A stretch of 6,266 nucleotides of DNA, from contig CAMLIZ010000208.1 of NCBI GenBank assembly GCA_946480245.1, positions 1 to 6,266 on the forward strand. The letters run 5' to 3'. Source of the stretch: an uncultured Pseudomonadota bacterium (GTDB lineage Bacteria; Pseudomonadota; Gammaproteobacteria; Burkholderiales; Burkholderiaceae). A program made the position numbers and the translations under genes. Positions 1 through 5,759 of the stretch are shown in pieces (within the stretch, counting starts at the first letter, position 1; each line of letters begins with the position of its first letter). Below the pieces are notes generated by a model. The model was not told the DNA's origin. It saw nothing but the letters and a program-made list of their open reading frames with translations, and ran no database searches.

Positions 1-987
1 GCGCTGCTGCGCTTCACCTACCCGCGCCGCCTGCTGGGCGACGCGATCGCCTGGAACGCGCTGGCCGTGGCGATGTCGTCGGCCGCCGGGCCCACCGTGG
101 GCGCGGCCATTCTCTCGGTGGCCTCCTGGCCGTGGCTGTTCGCGGTGAACCTGCCGCTCGGCGCGCTGGTGCTGCTGGCCTGCATCGGGCTGCCGCGGCC
201 GGCCGGCTCGGGGCATCGCACCGACGTGTTGAGCATCGCGCTCAATGCCGGCGTGTTTGCCGCCTTCGTGCTCGGCTGCGACCGGCTGCTCACGCAGCCG
301 TGGCAGGGCGCCGCGCTGTTGGCCGGTGCGGCGCTCGGCCTGGTGGCGCTGGTGCGACGCGAGATGCCGCAGCCGGCGCCGCTGGTGCCGCTGGACCTGC
401 TGCGCAGCCACTCGTTCCGCATCTCGGTGATCGCCTCGGTGTGCTGCTTTACCGGCCAGATGGCCAGCTACGTGGCGCTGCCGTTCTACATCCAGCACGG
501 GCTCGGGCAGAGCACCCTCGCCACCGGCCTGCTGATGACGCCATGGCCGCTGGCGGTGATGCTGGCCGCCCCGCTGGCCGGCCGCCTGGCCGGGCGCATG
601 CCCACCGCCTGGCTGTGCGCCGCCGGCGGCGTGTGCCTGGCCGCGGGCCTGGCGCTGTGCGCGGTGTGGCCGTTGCAGGGGCATTTGCTGCCGCTGGTCG
701 CGTTCACCAGCCTGGCCGGGCTGGGCTTCGGGTTCTTCCAGACGCCCAACAACCGCAACATGCTGCTGTCGGCGCCCAAGGAGCGCAGCGGCGCCGCCGG
801 CGGCATGCAGGGCACGGCGCGCCTCACCGGGCAGACCGTGGGCAGCCTGCTGATGGGCCTGCTGTTCACGCTGGTGCCCGGGCCCACGGCGCCGCGCTGG
901 GGCCTGGGGCTGGCCGCGCTGCTGGCGCTGGCCGGCGGCCTGGTGAGCCTGCGCCGCAGCCCGGGCAGGCAGCCGCAGACCGCGTGA
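1..987 (+). CDS. MFS drug/proton antiporter, DHA2 family (5' end outside window)
   Basis: An inner-membrane transporter of the major facilitator superfamily, most like the 14-helix DHA2 (EmrB/QacA) drug:proton antiporters. The reading frame is open from base 1 and gives 328 residues; the family is usually about 450-520 residues, so roughly the first 120-180 residues lie outside. The visible part starts just before antiporter motif C (GPTVGA near codons 30-35), followed by the W-x-W-L-F-x-x-N-L-P-L-G signature at codons 43-54 that is typical of DHA2 members. Later marks are a motif A-like loop after the helix LATGLLMTPW (codons 173-182) and a polar stretch FFQTPNN (245-251) leading into the conserved GGMQGTARLTGQ segment. 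Many hydrophobic helices alternate with short Arg-rich loops, ending in a short basic tail. It converges on the acyl-CoA synthetase with 4 bases between stops. The substrate cannot be told from sequence; drug efflux is inferred from the family. Confidence 0.93.
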   Translation, partial: ALLRFTYPRRLLGDAIAWNALAVAMSSAAGPTVGAAILSVASWPWLFAVNLPLGALVLLACIGLPRPAGSGHRTDVLSIALNAGVFAAFVLGCDRLLTQPWQGAALLAGAALGLVALVRREMPQPAPLVPLDLLRSHSFRISVIASVCCFTGQMASYVALPFYIQHGLGQSTLATGLLMTPWPLAVMLAAPLAGRLAGRMPTAWLCAAGGVCLAAGLALCAVWPLQGHLLPLVAFTSLAGLGFGFFQTPNNRNMLLSAPKERSGAAGGMQGTARLTGQTVGSLLMGLLFTLVPGPTAPRWGLGLAALLALAGGLVSLRRSPGRQPQTA

Positions 988-991
988 CGGC

Positions 992-2854
992 TCAGCCGGC
1001 CGTGACCTGCGCCTCGAACAGGTAGGCCGCCAGCGCCTGCCGCACCGCCGGCAGCGACGCGGCCTGCGCGGCCGGCAGACGCACGCTCACGCTCATGCCC
1101 TTGCGCCCGCCCTCGCTCACCTGCACCTGCGCCTGCGCGACGCCGAGCTGTTCGCGCACCACCTGCGCGACCACGCGGGCCGCGGCGTCGCAGCGCAACT
1201 GCGGCTTGTAGATCTTGCCCACGGAGGTGAGCGGGATCGCATCGACGATGTGGATCTGCCGCGGCCAGGCCGGGCGCTCGGCGATCGCGCGCTGCGCGTG
1301 TTCGTGCAGCTCGCCCTCGGTGGCGCTGGCGCCGGGGCGCAGCGCCACGTAGCACACGGCGAGCTCGCCGGCGTAGGCGTCCGGTGCACCGACCGCGGCG
1401 GCCAGGGCCACCGCCGGGTGCTGCGCCATGGCGTTCTCGATCATCAGCGGATCGATGTTGTGGCCGCTGCGGATGATCAGGTCCTTGGCGCGGCCGGCAA
1501 TGTGCAGCCGGCCCTGGTCGTCGGTGTAGCCAAGGTCGCCGCTGTTGAGCACGCCGTCCTCGAACACGCCCGCGTTGTGCTCGACATTGCGGTACCCCGG
1601 CGACACATGCGGGCCGCGCACCGTGATCACGCCGATCTCGTGGGGTGCGCAGGCGCTGCCGAGGCGGCCGTCTTCGCCGAGCCGGCGCACCTCGACCTGC
1701 GTGTACGGCAGCGGCCACCCCACCGAGCCGACGCCGCCTTCTCCCGCCACCGGGTCGATCGCGATCAGCCCCGACGCCTCGGTCATGCCATACACCTCGA
1801 AGAGCCCGCGGCCGGTGAGCTCGCGAAAGCGCTGGCCCACCGCGGGCGGCAGCGAGGCCGCGCCGCAGAACCCGGCGCGCACGGCGCTGATGTCGGCATC
1901 GCCGGGCGGCACCTCCACCACCGCGCCCATCCCGGTGGGCACCGCACCCACGAGCGTCGCGCCGTACTGGCTCACCAGGCGCCAGTAGGCTTGCACCATC
2001 GCCGGGTTGCGCAAGCCGCCGGGCGACATGATCAGCAGGCTGACGCCCGCCATGAACGCGCTCAGGCCGCAGAACACCGTGCCGCCGACGTGGAACAGCG
2101 GCAAGGTGGCGGTGAGCATGTCGGTGGCGCGCATGTCGCCCAGCACCGCGCCGCCGAACGCGGCCACGAGCTGGGAGCGATGCGTCAGCGTCACGAGCTT
2201 GGGCGTGCCGGTGGTGCCGCCGGTATGGAAGTAGGCCGCCACGTCGTCGTCGCGGCCCGGCTCGCCGAACACCAGCCGGTCGTCGGGCTGCGCCGTCAAG
2301 GCGCTGTGAAAGTCGAGCACACCGTCTTCGAGCGGCACGCCAGGCGGCGCCACGCGCAGCAGCGTGAGGCCGGGCACCTGCTCGCGCAGCGCCAGCGCCT
2401 TCTGCCAGATGTCCAGCACCGGATGCGGGCCCAGCGCCACCAGCACGCGCGCACCCGAGGCCTTGAGCAGCTCGGCGATGTGCTGCGGCTGCAGCAGGAA
2501 GTTGATCGGCACCGCATAGCCGGCCGTCTGCGCACCCCACAGCGTGGCGTGAGTCTCCACCAGGCTGGGCAGCATGTAGGCCACGCCGGCACGCGGCCCG
2601 GCCAGCGTGGCAAAGAGGTTGGCCGCACGCCGCACCAGGCCCAGCAGCTCGCGGTAGCTCACGCGCCGCGGCTGCTCGTCGGCGGCGCCGCTCATCAGCA
2701 TCGTGAGCGCGTTGCGCTCGGGCAGGCGCTGCGCGCTGCCGACGAACACGTCGAGGATGCTGCGTTCGGGCAGGCGCTGCGCGAGCGGCATCTCTGCCTC
2801 GAAGCGCGCCAGATCCTCGCGGTTGCGAATGCCGATCTCGGGAAGAAGCGCCAT
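992..2854 (-). CDS. Acyl-CoA synthetase (AMP-forming), ANL superfamily, FadD-like
   Basis: A 620-residue cytoplasmic enzyme that should activate a carboxylic acid with ATP to an acyl-AMP and then transfer it to CoA. All core adenylation motifs are present in order: the phosphate-binding loop TGGTTGTPK (211-219), the CGAASLP loop (330-336), YGMTEASG (355-362), SGDLGY (438-443), the hinge GRAKDLIIRSGHNI (454-467), and SVGKIYK with the catalytic lysine at K547. The sequence closely follows, from memory, the acyl-CoA synthetase group PRK07529 (about 630 residues), including DVAAYFHTGGTTGTPKL and the tract HPAVALAAAVG, so length and both domains look complete. The start is supported by GGAGA six bases upstream. 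A C-terminal extension of about 65 residues follows K547. The acyl chain length is not predictable here. It stands alone on its strand, divergent from the 77-residue gene and with no beta-oxidation genes adjacent. Confidence 0.95.
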   Translation of the reverse strand: MALLPEIGIRNREDLARFEAEMPLAQRLPERSILDVFVGSAQRLPERNALTMLMSGAADEQPRRVSYRELLGLVRRAANLFATLAGPRAGVAYMLPSLVETHATLWGAQTAGYAVPINFLLQPQHIAELLKASGARVLVALGPHPVLDIWQKALALREQVPGLTLLRVAPPGVPLEDGVLDFHSALTAQPDDRLVFGEPGRDDDVAAYFHTGGTTGTPKLVTLTHRSQLVAAFGGAVLGDMRATDMLTATLPLFHVGGTVFCGLSAFMAGVSLLIMSPGGLRNPAMVQAYWRLVSQYGATLVGAVPTGMGAVVEVPPGDADISAVRAGFCGAASLPPAVGQRFRELTGRGLFEVYGMTEASGLIAIDPVAGEGGVGSVGWPLPYTQVEVRRLGEDGRLGSACAPHEIGVITVRGPHVSPGYRNVEHNAGVFEDGVLNSGDLGYTDDQGRLHIAGRAKDLIIRSGHNIDPLMIENAMAQHPAVALAAAVGAPDAYAGELAVCYVALRPGASATEGELHEHAQRAIAERPAWPRQIHIVDAIPLTSVGKIYKPQLRCDAAARVVAQVVREQLGVAQAQVQVSEGGRKGMSVSVRLPAAQAASLPAVRQALAAYLFEAQVTAG

Positions 2855-2860
2855 GGCCGG

Positions 2861-2865
2861 TCTCC
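2861..2865 (-). promoter_or_regulatory. Ribosome binding site of the acyl-CoA synthetase
   Basis: On the minus strand this reads GGAGA, a good Shine-Dalgarno match, with a 6-base spacer to the ATG at 2854-2852. It fixes the start of the acyl-CoA synthetase and excludes the longer upstream reading frames on the same strand. Confidence 0.75.
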
Positions 2866-2958
2866 ACGCAGTGAGGCGAGCGCCACTCTACCCGCCGTGC
2901 CGGGCGGCGGCACCGCGCGCTAACCCGCAGCGCGCAGACAATGGGCGGTAGCACACAC

Positions 2959-2964
2959 AGGAGA
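2959..2964 (+). promoter_or_regulatory. Ribosome binding site of the 77-residue small protein
   Basis: AGGAGA with a 6-base spacer to the ATG at 2971. It decides the start: the in-frame ATG at 2941 would place this strong site inside the coding region and adds ten residues of no recognisable character. Confidence 0.8.
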
Positions 2965-2970
2965 CCGCGG

Positions 2971-3204
2971 ATGAAGACCTACGACATCGAGGTGCAGCGC
3001 ATCAAGGCGATGAAGCACGACAAGGGTGTGATCGAGCTGGACGTCGATGCGCTGGTGCAGCCCCGGCCGGCGCGCGACGACGCCTCCGCCAGCCGCTTGC
3101 GCCTCGAGGTGGAGCACGCGCGCACGCTGCTGATCCTGTTGAAGCAGCAGCTCGCCGAGCTCGACAAGCTGCAGCCGCGCAGCCGGCGTTCGGGGCGGTG
3201 CTGA
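2971..3204 (+). CDS. Small conserved-looking hypothetical protein, 77 residues
   Basis: A short protein of unknown function. The N-terminal part (1-28) has mixed charge and ends in an alternating segment VIELDVDAL that looks like a beta strand. A variable Pro/Ala/Asp linker (31-40) follows, then a predicted amphipathic helix from about 43 to 67 with the core ARTLLILLKQQLAELDK (50-66), and a basic tail PRSRRSGRC. From memory, small proteins ending in a similar ARTLLLLLKQQ helix plus an Arg/Ser-rich tail recur in Burkholderiales as hypothetical proteins; I cannot name a domain for them. The excellent ribosome binding site, GC-rich third positions and the 4-base spacing to the phosphatase gene support a real gene, probably the first cistron of a two-gene operon. 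No signal peptide or membrane segment is seen. A small helical regulator or a DNA/RNA-binding protein is possible but unproven. Confidence 0.78.
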   Translation: MKTYDIEVQRIKAMKHDKGVIELDVDALVQPRPARDDASASRLRLEVEHARTLLILLKQQLAELDKLQPRSRRSGRC

Positions 3205-3208
3205 GGCC

Positions 3209-3922
3209 GTGAACCGACCGCACCGCATCGAGCACGGCCCGGCGGCGCAGTGGCCGACCCGGGTGTGGCTGCGCCTGCGCCGCCTGTTCCTGCTCAAGCT
3301 GGTGGGCACCACGGCGCTGATCAGCCTGTTCTTCGTGGGCTACTTCCACGTGCTGCGCCACCCGGCCCACGCGGTCACCGTGGTGCCGCTCACGGCGCTC
3401 GACGCGCTGGTGCCGTTCCAGCCGTCGATGCTGTTCCCCTACCTCACGCTGTGGTTCTACGTGGGCCTGGCGCCCGGCCTGCTGCTCACCGTGAAGGAGC
3501 TGCTGGAATACGCGCTGTGGTCGGCGGCGCTGTGCCTCACCGGGCTCGGCGCCTTCTACTGGTGGCCCACCATGGTGCCGCCGCTCGACGCCGAGGCCGC
3601 CGACTTCGCCGGGTTCCGCATGCTGCGCGGCCTGGATGCCGCGGGCAACGCCTGCCCGTCGATGCACGTGGCGTTTGCGGTGTTCTCCGCGCTGTGGATC
3701 GAGCACCTGCTCAAGGCCGCCGGCGTGCCGGCCGCCTGGCGCAGCCTCAACCTGGTGTGGGTGCTGGCGATCGCCTGGTCCACCGTGGCCATCCGCCAGC
3801 ACGTGGTGCTGGACGTGCTGGCCGGCACCGTGCTGGGTGCCACGTTCGCGCTGCTGTCGTTGCAGCGGCGCAGCCGGCGCACCGCGCCAGCGCCGCTGGG
3901 CGCGCAAAAGAAGCCGGCGTAG
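3209..3922 (+). CDS. PAP2-superfamily membrane phosphatase
   Basis: A 237-residue polytopic inner-membrane protein of the type 2 phosphatidic acid phosphatase superfamily, which removes phosphate from lipid phosphates or transfers lipid head groups. Visible motifs are PSMH (150-153, the C2 motif with H153) and a C3-like motif S191-x6-H198-x3-D202 followed by G206. Hydrophobic segments lie near 31-49, 75-95, 102-122, 150-168, 181-196 and 200-218, and the tail is basic. The classical C1 motif K-x6-RP is not seen; WWPTMVPP (118-125) stands where it would be expected, and C3 has Thr instead of Arg after Ser, with an Arg at 196. That pattern recalls the PAP2_3/Aur1-like branch more than classical PAP2. 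The start is GTG, 4 bases after the preceding stop, with only a weak TGAGG very close, so translational coupling is likely; GTG at 3263 is an alternative start. Substrate unknown. Confidence 0.9.
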   Translation: MNRPHRIEHGPAAQWPTRVWLRLRRLFLLKLVGTTALISLFFVGYFHVLRHPAHAVTVVPLTALDALVPFQPSMLFPYLTLWFYVGLAPGLLLTVKELLEYALWSAALCLTGLGAFYWWPTMVPPLDAEAADFAGFRMLRGLDAAGNACPSMHVAFAVFSALWIEHLLKAAGVPAAWRSLNLVWVLAIAWSTVAIRQHVVLDVLAGTVLGATFALLSLQRRSRRTAPAPLGAQKKPA

Positions 3923-3940
3923 CGGGCGCGGCCGGCGCTG

Positions 3941-4450
3941 CTATGCGCTGGTCGCGCTTTCGTGCCAGGCCCGGTCCAGCAGGTCGCCGACGAGCTCGAC
4001 GAAGGGCAGTTGCGGCGCCGGGGGCAGGTCGCCAAAGCGGCTGGGCCCTTCCAGCGCCAGCCCGTGCGGCCGCACCACCGACGGCCAGCCGGTGAGGTCG
4101 ACCATCGTGCCCACCATGCGCGTGGCGACGCCGCGCTCGTCGCGCGCCACCACGCGGCCGCGCGACAGTATCGTGCGATAGCCGGCACCGGTGCTGCGCA
4201 GCCGGAACCGCGCCTCGTAGGTCGTCGCCTGGCCGTCGAGGTGCGCGCGCAGCGCGCTCAGCATCGCCTCCAGATCCTCGGGGTGCACGCGGCAGCGCCA
4301 GAACGCGGTGTTGTCCGCCGCGTGGATGCGCGGAAAGCCGAGCCGGGCCTTCCAGGCGGCAGAGCAGCGAACCGTGTCCAGGCGCGGGTCCAGATCCCAC
4401 ACCCCGAAGGCGCCGCCCTCGACGGCCTGGCGCCAGCGCTGTTCGTCCAT
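3941..4450 (-). CDS. PAS-domain-only protein
   Basis: A 169-residue soluble protein made of one PAS fold of the PAS_3 type and no recognised output domain. The PAS core runs from about residue 6 to 120: GAFGVWDLD at the start, the W-K-x-x-L-G-F turn (33-39), HPEDL (56-60), the central strand with YEARFRLRS (78-86), and the closing strands ending in MVGTMVDLT (112-120). The remaining 49 residues are Pro-rich, then helical, and are too short for a kinase, GGDEF or EAL domain. PAS domains sense ligands, redox state or light, or mediate dimerisation; no cofactor-binding residue can be assigned here. It lies 5 bases downstream of the 121-residue gene, so the two are probably co-transcribed; the nearest Shine-Dalgarno-like AAGGA is about 15 bases from the ATG, which favours coupled translation. 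Its stop is 18 bases from the convergent phosphatase stop. Confidence 0.9.
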   Translation of the reverse strand: MDEQRWRQAVEGGAFGVWDLDPRLDTVRCSAAWKARLGFPRIHAADNTAFWRCRVHPEDLEAMLSALRAHLDGQATTYEARFRLRSTGAGYRTILSRGRVVARDERGVATRMVGTMVDLTGWPSVVRPHGLALEGPSRFGDLPPAPQLPFVELVGDLLDRAWHESATSA

Positions 4451-4455
4451 GGCGT

Positions 4456-4821
4456 TCAGTGGACGTCCTTGCGCGGCTTGCCCGGCTGCGCGGTGCCGCT
4501 GGCCAGGTCGCGACCCTCGATGCCCGCGAAGAGCTTGGCCGCGCGCACCTTGATGTCGAGCAGTTCGTTGGCGGTCACGCTGTAGCGGCCGCTGAACGGA
4601 TCCACCTGCACGCTGAACTCCACGTCCTTGCCGGCATGGGACAGCTTGCCGCTGGTGAACGTGTAGTCGGGCAGGGTGGCCGGCACGCCGCGGGCCTTGA
4701 CGTCGTAGTTCTCGTAGCTCACGTCGTAGATCTCGCCGCTGGCGAGGTCCAGCGAGCCGCTGGCGTTGATGATCTCTTCGTCGAGTTCGTCGGTGATGGC
4801 AATGGGTACTTTGAGGTGCAC
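4456..4821 (-). CDS. Uncharacterised acidic protein, 121 residues
   Basis: I do not recognise this family. The chosen start is GTG (minus strand, 4821-4819) with GGAAA five bases upstream; the longer frame back to 4986 would run into the divergent kinase gene, and its extra residues look like shadow coding. The protein begins HLKVPIAITDELDEEI and is acidic in its first 40 residues, rich in Asp, Glu and Tyr. It then alternates short hydrophobic and polar stretches suggestive of beta strands (GEIYDVSYENYDV, YTFTSGKL, VEFSVQVD, GRYSVTA), followed by a likely helix ELLDIKVRAAKLFAGI (86-101) and a Gly/Pro/Lys tail. Codon use is strongly GC-rich at third positions throughout, which supports real coding. 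No signal peptide, cysteines or transmembrane segments are visible, so it is probably cytoplasmic. It is the first gene of a likely operon with the PAS protein and is divergent from the RIO kinase. No function is assigned. Confidence 0.8.
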   Translation of the reverse strand: MHLKVPIAITDELDEEIINASGSLDLASGEIYDVSYENYDVKARGVPATLPDYTFTSGKLSHAGKDVEFSVQVDPFSGRYSVTANELLDIKVRAAKLFAGIEGRDLASGTAQPGKPRKDVH

Positions 4822-4906
4822 GGCAATTTCCGGTTGAAGTTCAGGCTGGCCACCCGATCGGGGCGATTGTCTCTTGCCTCCCGGTCGAAGGCCCGAGAAT
4901 CGCCCG
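4822..4906. promoter_or_regulatory. Divergent intergenic region, 121-residue gene / RIO kinase
   Basis: An 85-base gap between two outward-facing starts, which should carry promoters for the minus-strand pair and for the kinase operon. It is slightly less GC-rich than the flanking genes. I find no convincing -35/-10 pair on either strand; TTGAAG at 4834-4839 is a fair plus-strand -35 but has no matching -10 at the right distance. It contains the perfect 10-base palindrome CCCGATCGGG at 4853-4862, which overlaps the left arm of the longer inverted repeat described separately. Confidence 0.45.
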
Positions 4907-4908
4907 AT
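4857..4908 (+). repeat. Inverted repeat covering the RIO kinase start codon
   Basis: The left arm ATCGGGGCGATT (4857-4868) can pair with the right arm AATCGCCCGAT (4898-4908) to give 11 base pairs with one bulged G; eight of these (4861-4868 with 4898-4905) are contiguous and perfect. The loop is 29 bases (4869-4897). The right arm contains the first two bases of the ATG at 4907 and touches the likely Shine-Dalgarno-like stretch GAGAA (4895-4899). In RNA this could hide the translation start; in DNA it could be a paired protein-binding site. The pairing is read directly from the sequence; any regulatory role is inference. Confidence 0.4.
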
Positions 4909-5746
4909 GAAAACTCCCGCCCGCCTGCAGGCCCTGATGGCCGAAGGCCTGATCGACAGTGTCGTGCGCCAGCTCAAGAGCGGCAAGGAAGCCGACGTCT
5001 ACGTGGTGCGCTGCGGTGGCGAGACCTGCGCTGCCAAGGTCTACAAGGAGGCGCACAAGCGCAGCTTCCGCCAGGCGGTGGATTACACCGAGAACCGCAA
5101 GGTGCGCAACAGCCGCCAGGCGCGTGCGATGGCCAAGGGCACGGCCTTCGGGCGCCAGCAGCAGGAGGCCGCGTGGCAAAGCGCCGAGGTGGACGCGCTG
5201 TACCGGCTGGCCGCCGCCGGCGTGCGCGTGCCGCGGCCTGCCAACTTCCTTGAAGGCGTGCTGCTGATGGAGCTGGTGGCCGACGCGCACGGCGACGCGG
5301 CACCGCGCCTCAATGACTTGAGCTTCAGCGCTGCCGAGGCGCGGCAGCACCACGCCACGCTGCTCGGCGAGGTGGTGCGCATGCTGTGTGCCGGCGTGAT
5401 CCATGGCGACCTGTCGGAATTCAACACCCTGCTGGCGGCCGACGGCCCGGTGATCATCGACCTGCCGCAGGCGGTGGACGCGGCCGGCAACAACCACGCG
5501 CCACGCATGCTGCTGCGCGACGTGGACAACCTGCGCAGCTTCTTCGGACGCTACGCGCCGGAGCTGCTGGCCACGCAATACGGCCCCGAGATCTGGGCGC
5601 TGTATGCCGGCGGCAAGCTGGTGCCCGGCATGCCGCTGACGGGCCGCTACGAGCAGCAGGCCGGCACGGTGGACCTGCGCGGCGTGATGCGCGAGATCGA
5701 GGATGCGCGACTCGAAGAAGCAGCGCGCCTGCTGCGCATGAGCTGA
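4907..5746 (+). CDS. RIO1-like atypical serine protein kinase (PA4780-like)
   Basis: A 279-residue cytoplasmic protein of the RIO kinase family, atypical serine/threonine kinases or ATPases known best from ribosome maturation in eukaryotes and archaea; bacterial members such as Pseudomonas PA4780 are little characterised. The domain fills the protein. The ATP-binding loop SGKEADVYVV (25-34) lacks the usual Gly-rich loop, as in RIO enzymes; K44 in AAKVYKE is the ATP lysine. The family-specific insert DYTENRKVRNSRQARAM spans about 59-75. The catalytic loop is HGDLSEFN (166-173) with D168 and N173, and the metal site is IIDLPQAVD (183-191) with D185. Everything needed for activity appears present. 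ATG 4907 is chosen because the domain begins soon after it; a TTG in frame at 4874 is possible but adds only Pro/Arg-rich residues. A methyltransferase gene follows after 13 bases, probably in one operon. Its target is unknown. Confidence 0.94.
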   Translation: MKTPARLQALMAEGLIDSVVRQLKSGKEADVYVVRCGGETCAAKVYKEAHKRSFRQAVDYTENRKVRNSRQARAMAKGTAFGRQQQEAAWQSAEVDALYRLAAAGVRVPRPANFLEGVLLMELVADAHGDAAPRLNDLSFSAAEARQHHATLLGEVVRMLCAGVIHGDLSEFNTLLAADGPVIIDLPQAVDAAGNNHAPRMLLRDVDNLRSFFGRYAPELLATQYGPEIWALYAGGKLVPGMPLTGRYEQQAGTVDLRGVMREIEDARLEEAARLLRMS

Positions 5747-5759
5747 AAGGCGCCGAGCG

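Larger units (their letters stand above)
2855..2970. promoter_or_regulatory. Divergent intergenic region, acyl-CoA synthetase / small-protein operon
   Basis: This 116-base gap must hold the promoters of both the minus-strand acyl-CoA synthetase and the plus-strand operon that begins at 2971. It is GC-rich and I see no strong sigma-70 promoter. The best minus-strand -10-like hexamer is TAGAGT (plus positions 2885-2890), with no good -35 at the right spacing; the best plus-strand one is GACAAT (2937-2942), also without a -35. A perfect 6-base inverted repeat, GTGCCG-N5-CGGCAC, lies at 2897-2913 near the centre and could be an operator shared by both directions. In such GC-rich DNA a chance occurrence cannot be excluded. 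Confidence 0.4.

Noticed and set aside
987..1003. Possible hairpin terminator between the convergent MFS and synthetase genes (6-base stem, one G-U pair, 5-base loop).
   Set aside because: The stem is short, there is no T-tract on either strand, and such stems are frequent by chance at this GC content.
2915..2935. GCGCGC-N9-GCGCGC in the divergent gap, considered as an operator.
   Set aside because: It is a simple alternating GC run expected by chance here.
486..2954. An 822-residue open frame on the minus strand and a 557-residue open frame on the plus strand (1250-2923) overlapping the acyl-CoA synthetase.
   Set aside because: Both are extremely rich in Arg, Ala and Gly with no recognisable motif, as expected of alternative frames in GC-rich coding DNA. 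The synthetase frame has all the family motifs.
3913..3936. GCCGGC-N12-GCCGGC at the convergent ends of the phosphatase and PAS genes, considered as a terminator.
   Set aside because: GCCGGC is self-complementary and very common in this DNA, the loop is long, and no T-tract follows on either strand.
4874..4906. TTG start at 4874 for the RIO kinase.
   Set aside because: It adds eleven Pro/Arg-rich residues not expected in the family; the ATG at 4907 sits at the natural domain boundary.
4822..4986. Upstream extension of the 121-residue protein to an ATG at 4986.
   Set aside because: It would overlap the start of the divergent RIO kinase by 80 bases, and the added residues resemble a shadow frame.
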